Positions 1-8,307 are shown, counted from the first letter of the stretch. The stretch: DNA of 64,000 bases from Pseudoduganella violaceinigra DSM 15887 (GCF_000425385.1 NZ_AUDI01000012.1:186001-250000), one strand, 5' to 3'. Notes: a model not told the origin generated them from the sequence alone. Program-made: numbers and translations.

Positions 1-793
1 TGCCATCGACCAGTTCGGCGTCGCTGACGGTCAGGATGTCGTCCACATCGCGCTGGATGATGGGGAAGGTCAGCGCGCCCAGGTGCTGCGTCTGCGCGCC
101 GTCGGCGATGGTCTGCGGGGTATCGATGTGCACGATCGTACCGCTGCGGAACGATTGCTGGCCGTCGTTGCCCGCCTCCGGCTCGACGCCGTACAGCTTG
201 CACTGCGGCGACAGCGCGCGCGTCGCCAGCGCGGAGCCTGACAGCAGGCCGCCGCCGCCCAGGCACACAAAGAAGTAATCGAGTTCGCCCACCTCCTCGA
301 ACAGTTCCTTCGCCGCCGTACCCTGGCCGGCAATCACGTCCGCGTGGTCGTAGGGCGGGATCAAGGTCATGCCTTTTTCTTCGGCTAGTTGGCGGCCGAT
401 GGCTTCGCGGTCTTCCTTGTAGCGGTCGTACGTCACGACATTGCCGCCGTAGCCGCGCGTCGCGGCGATCTTCGACGCGGGCGCGTCTTCCGGCATGATG
501 ATGGTCGCCGGGATGCCGAGCAGCTTGGCCGACAGCGCGATCGCCTGCGCATGGTTGCCGGACGAGAAGGCCACCACGCCCGCCTTGCGCTGCGCCGGGC
601 TGAAACGCGACAGCGCGTTGAAGCCGCCGCGGAACTTGAAGGCGCCCATGCGCTGCAGGTTCTCCGCCTTGAAATAGAGCTGCGCGCCCAGCTCTTCGTC
701 GGCGCTGCGCGAAGTCAGCACCGGCGTACGGTGGGCGTGGCCTTCAATGCGGCCGGCGGCCGCGACGATGTCTGCATAAGTCGGGAGGGTCAT
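1..793 (-). CDS. PLP-dependent threonine/hydroxyaspartate dehydratase (3' end outside window)
   Basis: Fold-type II PLP enzyme of the serine/threonine dehydratase family, cytoplasmic, which deaminates a beta-hydroxy amino acid. The translation begins MTLPTYADIVAAAGRIEGHA and shows the PLP lysine motif FKFRGGFN near residue 50, the substrate loop SSGNHAQA near residue 75 and the phosphate-binding glycine loop CLGGGGLLSG. It is about 264 residues long at the window edge and should run a further 50-60. The start ATG (791-793) lies 12 nt below the stop of the ornithine-cyclodeaminase-family gene, so the two are probably co-transcribed with the regulator upstream. An enzyme of this family next to an imine reductase suggests L-threo/erythro-3-hydroxyaspartate as substrate (giving iminosuccinate/oxaloacetate) rather than threonine; this is inference from context. 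Biosynthetic IlvA is less likely because there is no room for its regulatory domain to be seen. Confidence 0.85.
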   Translation of the reverse strand, partial: MTLPTYADIVAAAGRIEGHAHRTPVLTSRSADEELGAQLYFKAENLQRMGAFKFRGGFNALSRFSPAQRKAGVVAFSSGNHAQAIALSAKLLGIPATIIMPEDAPASKIAATRGYGGNVVTYDRYKEDREAIGRQLAEEKGMTLIPPYDHADVIAGQGTAAKELFEEVGELDYFFVCLGGGGLLSGSALATRALSPQCKLYGVEPEAGNDGQQSFRSGTIVHIDTPQTIADGAQTQHLGALTFPIIQRDVDDILTVSDAELVDG

Positions 794-804
794 ATTTTCT
801 TTCC

Positions 805-1788
805 TTACCAGGGCCAGGGAATGTTCCGGCCGATATTGTTGGCGATGGCGCGCTGGTACAGCATGCGCACCGTGGTGAGGTCTTGCAGGGCGATGCCCGT
901 CATATCGAATATCGTGATGTCGCCCGCCTTGCGGGGCAGCGGCGCCGCCAAGAGTTCGCCCAGTTCGGCCGCTGGCAACCCTGGCGCCCATTGCAGCTCG
1001 CCGATACGGCGCGCTTGCGGCAGGTCGTCGGCCCAGACCCGCGCGCGCTGCAGCAGGCCTTGCGGCAGTTCGCGCTTGCCTTGCGTATCCGCGCCGACGG
1101 CGTTGATGTGCGTGCCGGCCTGCACGGCGCCGGCGCTGAACAGCGTGCTGTGGCCGGGCGTGGCCGTGATGACGATGTCCGCCGCCGCGACGGCCGCATC
1201 GGCGGCGGCCGTGCCGGCGCCGCCTGCCGGCGCGACATCGCTGCGGCCGGCAAACAGGGCTTCAAACGCCGCGTCCTGCCGGCCATCCGCGGTCACATAG
1301 CGCACGCGCTGGAGCGAGGGCAGGGCGTGCAGCGCGTAGTCGACATGGCCGCGTGCTTGCACGCCGGTGCCGAACACGCATAGTTGTGCGCTGTCGGCGC
1401 GCGCCAGCAATTGCAGCCCGAGCGCTCCGGCGGCGGCCGTGCGCGCGGTGGTGACGGCATTGCCGTCGGCGATGCACAGCGGGCGGCCGCTGCGCGGATC
1501 GACCAGCATGATGGTGGCCTGGTGCGCTACGCCGCCGGCTTCGCGGTTGGCGGGCCAGAATCCGGCGGCCTTGAAGCCAAGCAGCGCCTGCGACGGCACG
1601 TCGCCCGACTTGATGCCGAATACCGCGCTGCCCGGCAGCTCCTCGCGCACCAGCGGGAACACGCGCGCGGCCCGTTGTGCGTGCAGTGCGAATGCTTCGC
1701 GCACCGCGGCGCGCACATCGTCCGGCTGCAGCAGCGCCGCGACGGCATCGCGGTCGAGCAGCAGCAAGCTGGCGTCGTTATTTTGCAT
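805..1788 (-). CDS. ornithine cyclodeaminase/mu-crystallin family reductase
   Basis: A 327-residue member of the ornithine cyclodeaminase/mu-crystallin family, NAD(P)-dependent enzymes that include true cyclodeaminases, ketimine reductases, alanine dehydrogenase and iminosuccinate reductase (BhcD). The Rossmann motif is CVFGTGVQARGHV (about residues 137-149), preceded by the family segment GNAVTTARTAAAGALG. The start overlaps the 3' end of the regulator gene by 11 nt, which points to translational coupling. Its neighbours are a DauR/YheO-type regulator and a hydroxy-amino-acid dehydratase. Together the pair could convert 3-hydroxyaspartate to iminosuccinate and then L-aspartate, as BhcB and BhcD do in the beta-hydroxyaspartate cycle. 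That assignment is inferred from pairing; delta1-piperideine-2-carboxylate reductase is an alternative. Confidence 0.85.
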   Translation of the reverse strand: MQNNDASLLLLDRDAVAALLQPDDVRAAVREAFALHAQRAARVFPLVREELPGSAVFGIKSGDVPSQALLGFKAAGFWPANREAGGVAHQATIMLVDPRSGRPLCIADGNAVTTARTAAAGALGLQLLARADSAQLCVFGTGVQARGHVDYALHALPSLQRVRYVTADGRQDAAFEALFAGRSDVAPAGGAGTAAADAAVAAADIVITATPGHSTLFSAGAVQAGTHINAVGADTQGKRELPQGLLQRARVWADDLPQARRIGELQWAPGLPAAELGELLAAPLPRKAGDITIFDMTGIALQDLTTVRMLYQRAIANNIGRNIPWPW

Positions 1789-2410
1789 AGTTGTACACCG
1801 TGGCGCGGGATACGCCCAGGTGGGCCGCGATGGTTTCCATCGAGCGCCGCATTTGCAGCAGGCCGGCGTCGCCCAGTTCGCGCATCAGGGCGCGGCGGTC
1901 GTCGGCTTTCAAGGCGCGCGGCGTGGTCGAGAGCCGTGCGGCGAATTGTTCGATATGGGCGCGGATCGCGTCCGCCCCGGCGGCCGGCGCCAGCGATTCG
2001 ATCACGGCGGCGGCTGGATCGACATTGCTGAACTGCCCCAGCATCGCCTGCAGGCTGCGGAACAGGTTCAGGTCCACATTCAGGCACAGGGCGGCAATGT
2101 ATTGGTCGTTTTTGTCCTTGATGCCGACCGACGTGCTCTTTGCCGGGCGGCCGTCCGGGAAGGTATTCGGGTAGTTGGCCAGCACTTGCGGGAAGGCGGG
2201 ATCGGCAATCCGCGCCAGTCCCAGTTCCGTTGCGGGCTCGCCCACGGCGCGGCCGGAAAGATTGTTATGGATCGCCAGCACGGCATGGCCGGGGTCGAGC
2301 AGGTCGTGCAGGACCACCTCGGTGAACGGGGCCAGCGTTCGGCCAAGGCCCTCGGCGACGTGTTTCATCTGGTCCAGCAAGTGCTGCTGGTCGGGCGTGC
2401 GCTTTGTCAT
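1778..2410 (-). CDS. DauR/YheO-like PAS-HTH transcriptional regulator
   Basis: A 210-residue regulator with the YheO-like PAS domain in the N-terminal half (for example TEVVLHDLLDPGHAVLAIHN and the STSVGIKD segment) and an HTH_22 DNA-binding domain at the C-terminus (METIAAHLGVSRATVYNY). The Pseudomonas relative DauR represses D-arginine catabolic genes. Here the gene is first of a three-gene minus-strand operon with an ornithine-cyclodeaminase-family enzyme and a PLP dehydratase, so it is likely the local repressor or activator for an amino-acid catabolic module. The ligand is not deducible from sequence. Confidence 0.85.
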   Translation of the reverse strand: MTKRTPDQQHLLDQMKHVAEGLGRTLAPFTEVVLHDLLDPGHAVLAIHNNLSGRAVGEPATELGLARIADPAFPQVLANYPNTFPDGRPAKSTSVGIKDKNDQYIAALCLNVDLNLFRSLQAMLGQFSNVDPAAAVIESLAPAAGADAIRAHIEQFAARLSTTPRALKADDRRALMRELGDAGLLQMRRSMETIAAHLGVSRATVYNYAK

Positions 2411-2454
2411 TAAGACAGATTATCTCGTTTTGGATGAATTGTAAACTTTGGTGC

Positions 2455-2481
2455 AAAAAAAGCCCCGGACTAGCCGGGGCT
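2455..2481 (-). terminator. rho-independent terminator of the phasin gene
   Basis: Read on the minus strand, an 8-bp stem AGCCCCGG/CCGGGGCT (2461-2468 with 2474-2481, loop of 5) is followed by seven T residues (2461-2455). It lies about 100 nt below the phasin stop codon and just upstream of the regulator gene, insulating the two. A second T-free 7-bp hairpin (2551-2569) lies in the same 3' UTR. Confidence 0.85.
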
Positions 2482-2578
2482 CGTGAAGGACACCCGCTGA
2501 GAGGAAACCACGGATGCCGAGGAGACCTGTGTACAGCGTTGCTTCATGGCCGGCCATCAAGGCCGGCGGAGGTATGGA

Positions 2579-3133
2579 TTACTGCTTCTTTGCGGACGTG
2601 GCGGCGGCGCTGAACTGGTTCACAGCGGCGTTCACATTGGCTTCGAAGGTTTCAGCGGCGGCCTTGGCGCTCTTGGTGAACTGCTCGTAGCCGGCGTTGG
2701 CGTTGTTCAGGGCGGACTTGAACAGGGCAACGGCGCTTTCGCTGCCGGCTGGGGCATTCTTGCTCACTTCGTCAACCAGGGAGATCACCTTGCGGTTGGT
2801 CTCGGCGATCTGCGACTCGGCGGCCTTGCTGAATTCCGCGCCGGTGCCGGAAGCGATCGACGCCAGGTGGCGGCTGTAAGCGATGGCTTTCTCGGCGGCT
2901 GGCTGGGCCTGGGCAGCGGTCAGCGTGAAGAATTCTTGCGGGTCTTTGGCAGCCAGCAGCTGCTTGGTAGCGACCGACGATTCTTCCAGCGATGCCTTGG
3001 CAGCGGTGATGTTCAGGTCTACGAACTTCTCAACGCCTTCGAAGGCTTTGTTGGTCAGCGAAGAAAAGAGTGCGAATTGGCTTTCGAAGTTTGCCTTGGT
3101 GGCATTTGAAAACTGCTCAGGAATCGCAAACAT
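2579..3133 (-). CDS. phaP: phasin family protein (PHA granule-associated)
   Basis: A 184-residue phasin, a small amphipathic, alanine-rich and alpha-helical protein that coats polyhydroxyalkanoate granules. The sequence starts [20 protein letters not shown] and carries the phasin_2 pattern of NLN(I)[27 protein letters not shown] followed by repeated Ala-rich helices, ending in KKQ. A TTG codon 12 nt further upstream is also in frame, but GGAG sits 6 nt before the ATG at 3133, which fixes the start there. The gene is monocistronic, with a terminator downstream and two TTGTGC-type palindromes upstream that look like PhaR operators. It implies that the host makes PHA; no PHA synthase is in the window. 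Confidence 0.92.
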   Translation of the reverse strand: MFAIPEQFSNATKANFESQFALFSSLTNKAFEGVEKFVDLNITAAKASLEESSVATKQLLAAKDPQEFFTLTAAQAQPAAEKAIAYSRHLASIASGTGAEFSKAAESQIAETNRKVISLVDEVSKNAPAGSESAVALFKSALNNANAGYEQFTKSAKAAAETFEANVNAAVNQFSAAATSAKKQ

Positions 3134-3197
3134 TGGACTCTCCAAATAAGTAAATTAGTCGTTGGAACTTGCTGCTTCTACAACTGAAAACAACGTA

Positions 3198-3213
3198 TTG
3201 TGCAACGCAACAA
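3198..3213. promoter_or_regulatory. putative PhaR-type operator, copy 1
   Basis: TTGTGCAACGCAACAA, sharing the 12-mer TTGTGCAACGCA with the reverse complement of a second site at 3254-3268. PhaR/PhbF-type regulators bind TGC-N3-GCA-like palindromes in front of phasin genes. Position is about 65 nt upstream of the phasin start. Confidence 0.5.
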
Positions 3214-3253
3214 AGCCGATTATCCGGGTTCAGGGGGCAAAGTCAAGCGCTTT

Positions 3254-3268
3254 TTGTGCGTTGCACAA
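3254..3268. promoter_or_regulatory. putative PhaR-type operator, copy 2
   Basis: TTGTGCGTTGCACAA is a perfect 6+3+6 palindrome with a TGC-N3-GCA core, about 120 nt upstream of the phasin start and inverted relative to the site at 3198-3213. Assignment to PhaR is inference from family knowledge and the neighbouring phasin. Confidence 0.55.
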
Positions 3269-3421
3269 AGTAACTAACTTATTGTCACCAAAGGATTTCT
3301 TGATAGAAGTTGCACGCCAATTGCTGCCAGGCAGCTGCGTTTGCCACCAGGCGATGCCAGTAGGGCCGCGGCGGCGATTGGAGTAATATTTGTGGTTGAG
3401 CAACCAACAGGCCAGGCCACC

Positions 3422-4117
3422 ATGATCACCTCCCCAGAACAGCAAGCCGTCGACACGGCCATCACCTCGCGCCGCTCGATCCGCGCGTTCCTGCCGACCC
3501 CGGTGGCGCAGCAGGATATCGCAGCCATCCTGGAAGTGGCCGCCCGTGCGCCCTCCGGCACCAATACCCAGCCCTGGAAAGTCTATGTGCTGACGGGCGC
3601 CATGAAGGAGGCCTTGTCGGCCCGCATCCTGGCCGCCTATGCCGATCCCGAGCTGAACAAGCTGCATATCGAGGAATACGCCTATTACCCGCGCGAGTGG
3701 GTCTCGCCCTTCATCGACCGCCGCCGCAAAGTGGGCTGGGACTTGTACGCGCTGCTGGGCCTGACCCGCGACAACAAGGCCGGCATGGCGGCCCAGCATG
3801 GCCGCAATTTCAAATTCTTCGACGCGCCGGTCGGCATGATCTTCACCATCGACCGCATCATGGAGCAGGGCTCCTGGCTCGATTATGGGATGTTTTTGCA
3901 AAATATCATGGTGGCGGCGCGCGGCCGCGGCCTCGATACCTGCCCGCAGGCCGCCTTTACCCAGTACCACCGCATCATCAGCGAGGTGCTTGGATTGCCC
4001 GCCAGTGAAACTGTTGTATGCGGAATGTCGCTTGGTTTTGCCGATCGTGGCAAAATTGAAAATACGCTGGTGACCGAGCGCGAGCCGCTTGCCAAATTTG
4101 TTAAATTTATGGAGTGA
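3422..4117 (+). CDS. nitroreductase family protein
   Basis: A 231-residue FMN-dependent nitroreductase, expected to reduce nitro groups or quinones with NAD(P)H. The N-terminus has the classic FMN-binding TSRRSIRAF (residues 15-23) and ARAPSGTNTQPWKVYVL (about 46-62), and the C-terminal part contains CGMSLGFAD. An in-frame extension upstream to 3341 lacks family similarity, so the ATG at 3422 is preferred even though its ribosome binding site is weak. It is divergent from phaP across a 288-nt shared regulatory region. The physiological substrate is unknown. Confidence 0.9.
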   Translation: MITSPEQQAVDTAITSRRSIRAFLPTPVAQQDIAAILEVAARAPSGTNTQPWKVYVLTGAMKEALSARILAAYADPELNKLHIEEYAYYPREWVSPFIDRRRKVGWDLYALLGLTRDNKAGMAAQHGRNFKFFDAPVGMIFTIDRIMEQGSWLDYGMFLQNIMVAARGRGLDTCPQAAFTQYHRIISEVLGLPASETVVCGMSLGFADRGKIENTLVTEREPLAKFVKFME

Positions 4118-4192
4118 ACAAGCTTTCGTTGCAGGCCCGCGTCACTAGGGAAATTGTGTATTGTGAGGCTGAAAACTTTACTTCAGAAAAGC

Positions 4193-4220
4193 TTGCGCAG
4201 GAATTTGGTTTTGCTACACT
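4193..4220 (+). promoter_or_regulatory. sigma-70-like promoter for the endopeptidase gene
   Basis: TTGCGC (4193-4198) and TACACT (4215-4220) with a 16-nt spacer, about 40 nt upstream of the start codon at 4261. Fair match only. Confidence 0.4.
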
Positions 4221-4260
4221 GCAACTAGCGATTCTGCTGTTTCACACCGGGGAATGACGA

Positions 4261-5307
4261 ATGAACAAACTTGCTATCAGCGTGCTGGTGTCCGTGCTTT
4301 GCGCATCGGCATCGATGGGTTCTGCGCAGGCGGCCATCAAGAAAGCAGGCGTCCGTCATGCCGCCCCGGCAGCCAAAGTCCAGATGGTCAAGCGTACGGT
4401 CATGGTGCGCGGCCACAGCAAGATCATTTACCAGCGCATGAGCAAGGTCAATGATTACAGCCGCCCGACCGAGGGCGACCTGGCGGGCCTGAACCTGGTG
4501 CGCGACCCGCTGGACCTGAAATCCAATGTGGCCCTGGTGCTGGACCAGGCCAATTCCGAAGTCCTGTTCGAAAAGAATGCCGGCGTTGCCCTGCCGATCG
4601 CCTCGATCACGAAGATGATGACGGGCCTGGTGGTGGTGGAAGCCAACCAGGACCTGGATGAAGTGCTGACCGTCACCGACGAAGACGTCGACCGTGAAAA
4701 ATTCAGTTCCTCGCGCCTGAAAGTCGGCGACCAGTTGACCCGCCGCAATATGCTGCACATCGCACTGATGAGTTCGGAGAACCGCGCCGCGTCCGCCCTG
4801 GGCCGCAATTATCCGGGCGGCTTGCCGGCCTTCGTCATGGCCATGAACGACAAGGCGCAGTCGCTGGGCATGAACGACACCCGTTATGTGGATTCCAACG
4901 GCCTGTCCAAGATGAATGTGGCCAGCGCCCGCGACCTGGCCAAACTGGTGCAGGCTGCCTACGAACACCCGATCCTGCGCGAATTCTCCACCGACCCGAA
5001 AGCGGTGGTGGAAAACAACGGCCACCCGGTCACCTTCGGCACGACCAACCGTCTGGTGGCGCCGAATTCGGGCTGGGAAATCGGCCTGCAGAAGACCGGC
5101 TTCATCAATGAAGCGGGCCGCTGCATGATCATGCAGGCGATTGTGGAAGGGCGCGCCGTCATCATGGTGCTGCTGGATGCCAAAGGCACGGCGGCCCGCG
5201 TGGCGGACGCCACCCGCATGAAGAAGTGGCTGGCCGCCCTCAGGCCGGCCTTCGGTGACAATGTGAGCGGCGCCAGCACCAGCGCCCAGTCTTACTCGGG
5301 GATGTAG
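4261..5307 (+). CDS. pbpG: D-alanyl-D-alanine endopeptidase (PBP7/DacA-type, S11 family)
   Basis: A 348-residue penicillin-binding protein of peptidase family S11 that cleaves peptidoglycan cross-links in the periplasm. It has a Sec signal peptide (residues 1-24, ending in SAQA), the catalytic SxxK as SITK (115-118), SxN as SEN (172-174) and the KTG box (278-280). GGGGAA lies 6 nt before the ATG. Length and motif spacing fit PbpG rather than the longer DacA/DacC carboxypeptidases. The last 16 nt overlap the 3' end of the convergent IclR gene. Confidence 0.92.
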   Translation: MNKLAISVLVSVLCASASMGSAQAAIKKAGVRHAAPAAKVQMVKRTVMVRGHSKIIYQRMSKVNDYSRPTEGDLAGLNLVRDPLDLKSNVALVLDQANSEVLFEKNAGVALPIASITKMMTGLVVVEANQDLDEVLTVTDEDVDREKFSSSRLKVGDQLTRRNMLHIALMSSENRAASALGRNYPGGLPAFVMAMNDKAQSLGMNDTRYVDSNGLSKMNVASARDLAKLVQAAYEHPILREFSTDPKAVVENNGHPVTFGTTNRLVAPNSGWEIGLQKTGFINEAGRCMIMQAIVEGRAVIMVLLDAKGTAARVADATRMKKWLAALRPAFGDNVSGASTSAQSYSGM

Positions 5308-6074
5308 CCCAGGGTGGCGGAGATCTGGTTGGCGGTATTGACCAGGTCTTCCAGCCATTCGTCCTGCAGCCGGTCGGCCGGCGCGGAAATCGACAAGCCT
5401 GCCACCAGTTTGCCGGAATCGTCGAGGATGCCGGCCGCCATGCAGCGCACCCCCAGTTCCAGTTCCTCGTTGTCGCGCGCATAGCCGCGCGCGCGCACCA
5501 GGCTCAGCTCGCGCTCCAGGCGCGCCAGGTCGGTAATCGAATTCTTGTTGTGCCCAGCCAGCCCGGTGCGGGTGGCATAGGCGCGGATCGCCTTCGGCTC
5601 GTCCACCGACAGGAACAGCTTGCCGGTCGACGTCAGGTGCAGCGGGCCGCGCGCGCCGATCGCACGCACCACCTGCATGCCCGAGCGCTCGGAATAGGCG
5701 CGGTCGATGTAGACGATTTCGTCGCCCTGGCGCACCGATAGGTTGATGGTCTGCTGCGTTTTCTTGTGCAATGCACGCATCGAATCCAGCGCCGCTTCGC
5801 GTACGGACAGGCGGCTCTTCACCACATTCCCCAGTTCCAGCAGGCGCATGCCGAGGCGGTAGGTGCCCGGCTCCACCCGGTCGACAAAGCGCGTCACCAC
5901 CAGGTCGTTCAGGATGCGGTGGGCGGTGGACGGGTGCAGGCCGGAGACCTTGGACAGCTCTTTCAGGCTGACCGGATCGGGGTATTTGGCCAAGGCGTCA
6001 AGCAGGGCCGTCATGCGGTCGATGACCTGGATGGTGGTCTTTTGTTCCTGCGGGGGCAGGGTTTCGCTTTTCAT
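5292..6074 (-). CDS. IclR family transcriptional regulator
   Basis: A 260-residue IclR-type regulator: N-terminal winged helix (KELSKVSGLHPSTAHRILND, about residues 40-59) and a C-terminal effector-binding domain including ELGVRCMAAGILDDSGK, the family signature. It lies alone on the minus strand, convergent with and overlapping pbpG by 16 nt, and divergent from dgkA. No catabolic operon is adjacent, so its target cannot be named. Confidence 0.92.
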   Translation of the reverse strand: MKSETLPPQEQKTTIQVIDRMTALLDALAKYPDPVSLKELSKVSGLHPSTAHRILNDLVVTRFVDRVEPGTYRLGMRLLELGNVVKSRLSVREAALDSMRALHKKTQQTINLSVRQGDEIVYIDRAYSERSGMQVVRAIGARGPLHLTSTGKLFLSVDEPKAIRAYATRTGLAGHNKNSITDLARLERELSLVRARGYARDNEELELGVRCMAAGILDDSGKLVAGLSISAPADRLQDEWLEDLVNTANQISATLGYIPE

Positions 6075-6160
6075 AATGTGGTTGGTGCGGTGCGGTATAG
6101 GCAGACTTATTTATACCATGATGTGAAAAAAATGGGAATCTGTCGCTATAATCCGTCCCC

Positions 6161-6544
6161 ATGGAACCAACTAGTGAATTCAAAAGCAAGAGCGGCCTGA
6201 AGCGCATTTTTTCGGCCTTTTTCTACTCCATCGATGGCTTGAAAACCGCCGTCCGTTCGGAGCACGCCTTCCGCCAGGAACTGGCCGTGTTCGTGGTGGG
6301 CGCCATTGCGGCCGTGCTGTTGCCCGTCTCTGCTTTCCAGAAACTGGTGTTGATTGGCAGCATGGTGATCGTCTTGATCGTCGAGCTGATCAACTCGGCC
6401 ATTGAAGCGGTGGTGGACCGGGTCTCGCTGGAACGCCACCCGCTATCGAAGAACGCCAAGGACTTCGGCAGCGCCGCCGTGCTGCTGGCCTGCCTGCTGG
6501 CAGGCGCGACCTGGGCGGTCGTCCTGTTCAATCGCTTCTTTTAA
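6161..6544 (+). CDS. dgkA: diacylglycerol kinase
   Basis: A 127-residue integral membrane diacylglycerol kinase (prokaryotic DAGK family), which phosphorylates diacylglycerol left over from membrane-derived oligosaccharide and lipid A modification. Three hydrophobic helices follow an amphipathic N-terminus; the family core ExAFRQE (HAFRQELA) and ELINSAIEAVVDR (about residues 76-88) are intact, with the catalytic and metal-binding glutamates. The N-terminus is slightly longer than in E. coli DgkA. A TATAAT-like sequence at 6146-6151 lies just upstream. Confidence 0.95.
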   Translation: MEPTSEFKSKSGLKRIFSAFFYSIDGLKTAVRSEHAFRQELAVFVVGAIAAVLLPVSAFQKLVLIGSMVIVLIVELINSAIEAVVDRVSLERHPLSKNAKDFGSAAVLLACLLAGATWAVVLFNRFF

Positions 6545-6559
6545 TTACTTTCCGGTATA

Positions 6560-6584
6560 ACGAACGAAGAAAGTATTCGTTCGT
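6560..6584. promoter_or_regulatory. 9-bp inverted repeat upstream of the sulfate-binding protein gene
   Basis: ACGAACGAA and TTCGTTCGT form a perfect 9-bp inverted repeat with a 7-nt centre, 15 nt after the dgkA stop and 54 nt before sbp. It could be an operator for sbp (CysB or another sulfur regulator) or a weak dgkA terminator; the downstream tract ATTTATATA is not a good T-run. Confidence 0.45.
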
Positions 6585-6637
6585 ATTTATATAGGCGGCA
6601 GGTAATCTGGCATCTCCAAACATTAAGGGGAATCCAG

Positions 6638-7651
6638 ATGCTGTCCAGGAAACTGATTGCCGCCGCCTTGTTCGCCACCGCTGCCGTGGCCCAGGCCGCC
6701 GACGTGAGCTTGCTCAACGTCTCGTATGACCCGACCCGCGAGCTGTACCAGGATGTCAACGCGGCCTTCGCCAAGGAGTGGAAGGCCAAGACCGGCGACA
6801 ACGTCAAAATCAAGCAGTCGCACGGCGGCTCCGGCAAGCAGGCCCGCGCCGTGATCGACGGCCTGGAAGCCGACGTGGTAACGCTGGCGCTGGCCTACGA
6901 TATCGATGCCATCGCCGAGCGCGGCCTGGTGGGCAAGGACTGGCAGAAGCGCCTGGGCCACAACGCCGCCCCCTACAGCTCCACCGTCGTCTTCCTGGTT
7001 CGCAAAGGGAACCCGAAAGGCATCAAGGACTGGAACGACCTGGTCAAGCCGGGCGTGGCCGTCATCACCCCCAATCCGAAAACCTCCGGCGGCGCGCGCT
7101 GGAACCACCTGGCGGCCTACGGCTACGCCCTGCGCCAGCCGGGCGGCAGCGACGCCAGCGCCCGCGACTTCCTGAAGAAGCTGTACCAGAACGTGCCGGT
7201 GCTCGATTCGGGGGCGCGCGGCGCCACCACCACCTTCGTCGAGCGCGGCATCGGCGACGTGCTGATCGCATGGGAAAACGAAGCCCTGCTGGCGATCAAG
7301 GAGCTGGGCGCGGACAAGGTGGAAATCGTGGCGCCGTCGGCCTCCATCCTGGCCGAACCGCCGGTCGCCGTGGTCGACAAGGTGGTCGACAAACGCGGTA
7401 CCCGCAAAGTGGCCGAGGCTTACCTGAACTTCCTGTACACCGACCAGGCCCAGGCCATCATCGCGAAGAACTACTACCGCCCGAGCGTGGAGAAGGAAGC
7501 GAAGAAGTACGCCGCCCAATTCCCGAACGTGAAGCTGTTCAAGATCAGCGACGTGGCCGGCGACTGGAGCATCGCGCAAAAGACGCACTTTGCCGATGGC
7601 GGCGTATTCGACCAGATCTACCAGCCCGGCGCCAAGGTCGCGGGTAAATAA
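6638..7651 (+). CDS. sbp: sulfate ABC transporter substrate-binding protein
   Basis: A 337-residue periplasmic sulfate/thiosulfate-binding protein (Sbp/CysP family) that delivers sulfate to the CysTWA importer. It has a signal peptide ending at AVAQA (about residue 20), then [15 protein letters not shown], the family motif [13 protein letters not shown] and the segment [17 protein letters not shown]. It starts a sulfur-related run (sbp, hydrolase, 1-Cys peroxiredoxin). Its membrane and ATPase partners lie 13 kb away at 20975-23800, separated by a TonB-dependent receptor and an unrelated secretion locus, which suggests that an ancestral sbp-cys block was split by insertion. Confidence 0.95.
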   Translation: MLSRKLIAAALFATAAVAQAADVSLLNVSYDPTRELYQDVNAAFAKEWKAKTGDNVKIKQSHGGSGKQARAVIDGLEADVVTLALAYDIDAIAERGLVGKDWQKRLGHNAAPYSSTVVFLVRKGNPKGIKDWNDLVKPGVAVITPNPKTSGGARWNHLAAYGYALRQPGGSDASARDFLKKLYQNVPVLDSGARGATTTFVERGIGDVLIAWENEALLAIKELGADKVEIVAPSASILAEPPVAVVDKVVDKRGTRKVAEAYLNFLYTDQAQAIIAKNYYRPSVEKEAKKYAAQFPNVKLFKISDVAGDWSIAQKTHFADGGVFDQIYQPGAKVAGK

Positions 7652-7671
7652 TTCAAGCAACGGAGGGTCTC

Positions 7672-8307
7672 ATGGCGATCCAACAACTGAACCGATTCCG
7701 CGTCCTGGTCGCGCCGGGCCTGCACAACAGCGGCCCCGATCACTGGCAGTCGCGCTGGCAGCGCCTGTACCCGCGCTTCGAGCGGGTAGAGCAGAAGCGC
7801 TGGAGCGATCCGGTCCTGCTGCGCTGGGCCGACCGCCTGGATGAAGTACTGGATGAAGACCGCCGCCCGACCCTCATCGTTGCACACAGTTTCGGCTGCC
7901 TCACCACTGCATTGAGCCTGTCACGTTCATCCTCCCCCCACGTGGCGGGCGTGTTGCTGGTGGGGCCTGCCGATCCCGATAAGTTCCAGGTCAGCTCCCT
8001 GCTGCCGCACGGAGAGTTGCCATGCCCTTCGATCATGGTGGCCAGCACCAACGATCCATGGATGACGGCCAAGCGCGCCGAAACCTGGGCGCAGCGCTGG
8101 GGCAGCGACTTCGTCAACGCCGGGGCCTTGGGACATATCAACGCTGATTCGGGCTTGGGCGACTGGCGTTTTGGCCAGCGGCTGCTGCAAGTCCTGGCGC
8201 AGCGCGCATCAAATTTAACAATGGAGAAAATGAATGAGTTTGCGCCTTGGCGATACCGCACCGGACTTCGAACAGGATTCCAGCATTGGCAGCATCAGGT
8301 TTCATGA
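7672..8307 (+). CDS. RBBP9/YdeN-type alpha/beta hydrolase
   Basis: A 211-residue serine hydrolase of the RBBP9 family. Motifs: GLHNSGPDHWQSRW at residues 16-29, nucleophile Ser73 in AHSFG, Asp128 in STNDPW and His155 in LGHINADSGLGDW, i.e. a complete triad. GGAGGG precedes the ATG. The domain is complete by about residue 186; the last 25 residues are encoded in the 74 nt that overlap, in another frame, the start of the peroxiredoxin gene. Position between sbp and an LsfA-like peroxiredoxin suggests a role in sulfur starvation, but the substrate is unknown. Confidence 0.88.
   Translation: MAIQQLNRFRVLVAPGLHNSGPDHWQSRWQRLYPRFERVEQKRWSDPVLLRWADRLDEVLDEDRRPTLIVAHSFGCLTTALSLSRSSSPHVAGVLLVGPADPDKFQVSSLLPHGELPCPSIMVASTNDPWMTAKRAETWAQRWGSDFVNAGALGHINADSGLGDWRFGQRLLQVLAQRASNLTMEKMNEFAPWRYRTGLRTGFQHWQHQVS

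Noticed and set aside
2551..2569. GCCGGCC/GGCCGGC hairpin in the phasin 3' UTR considered as a terminator
   Set aside because: No T-run on either strand; the real terminator is at 2455-2481.
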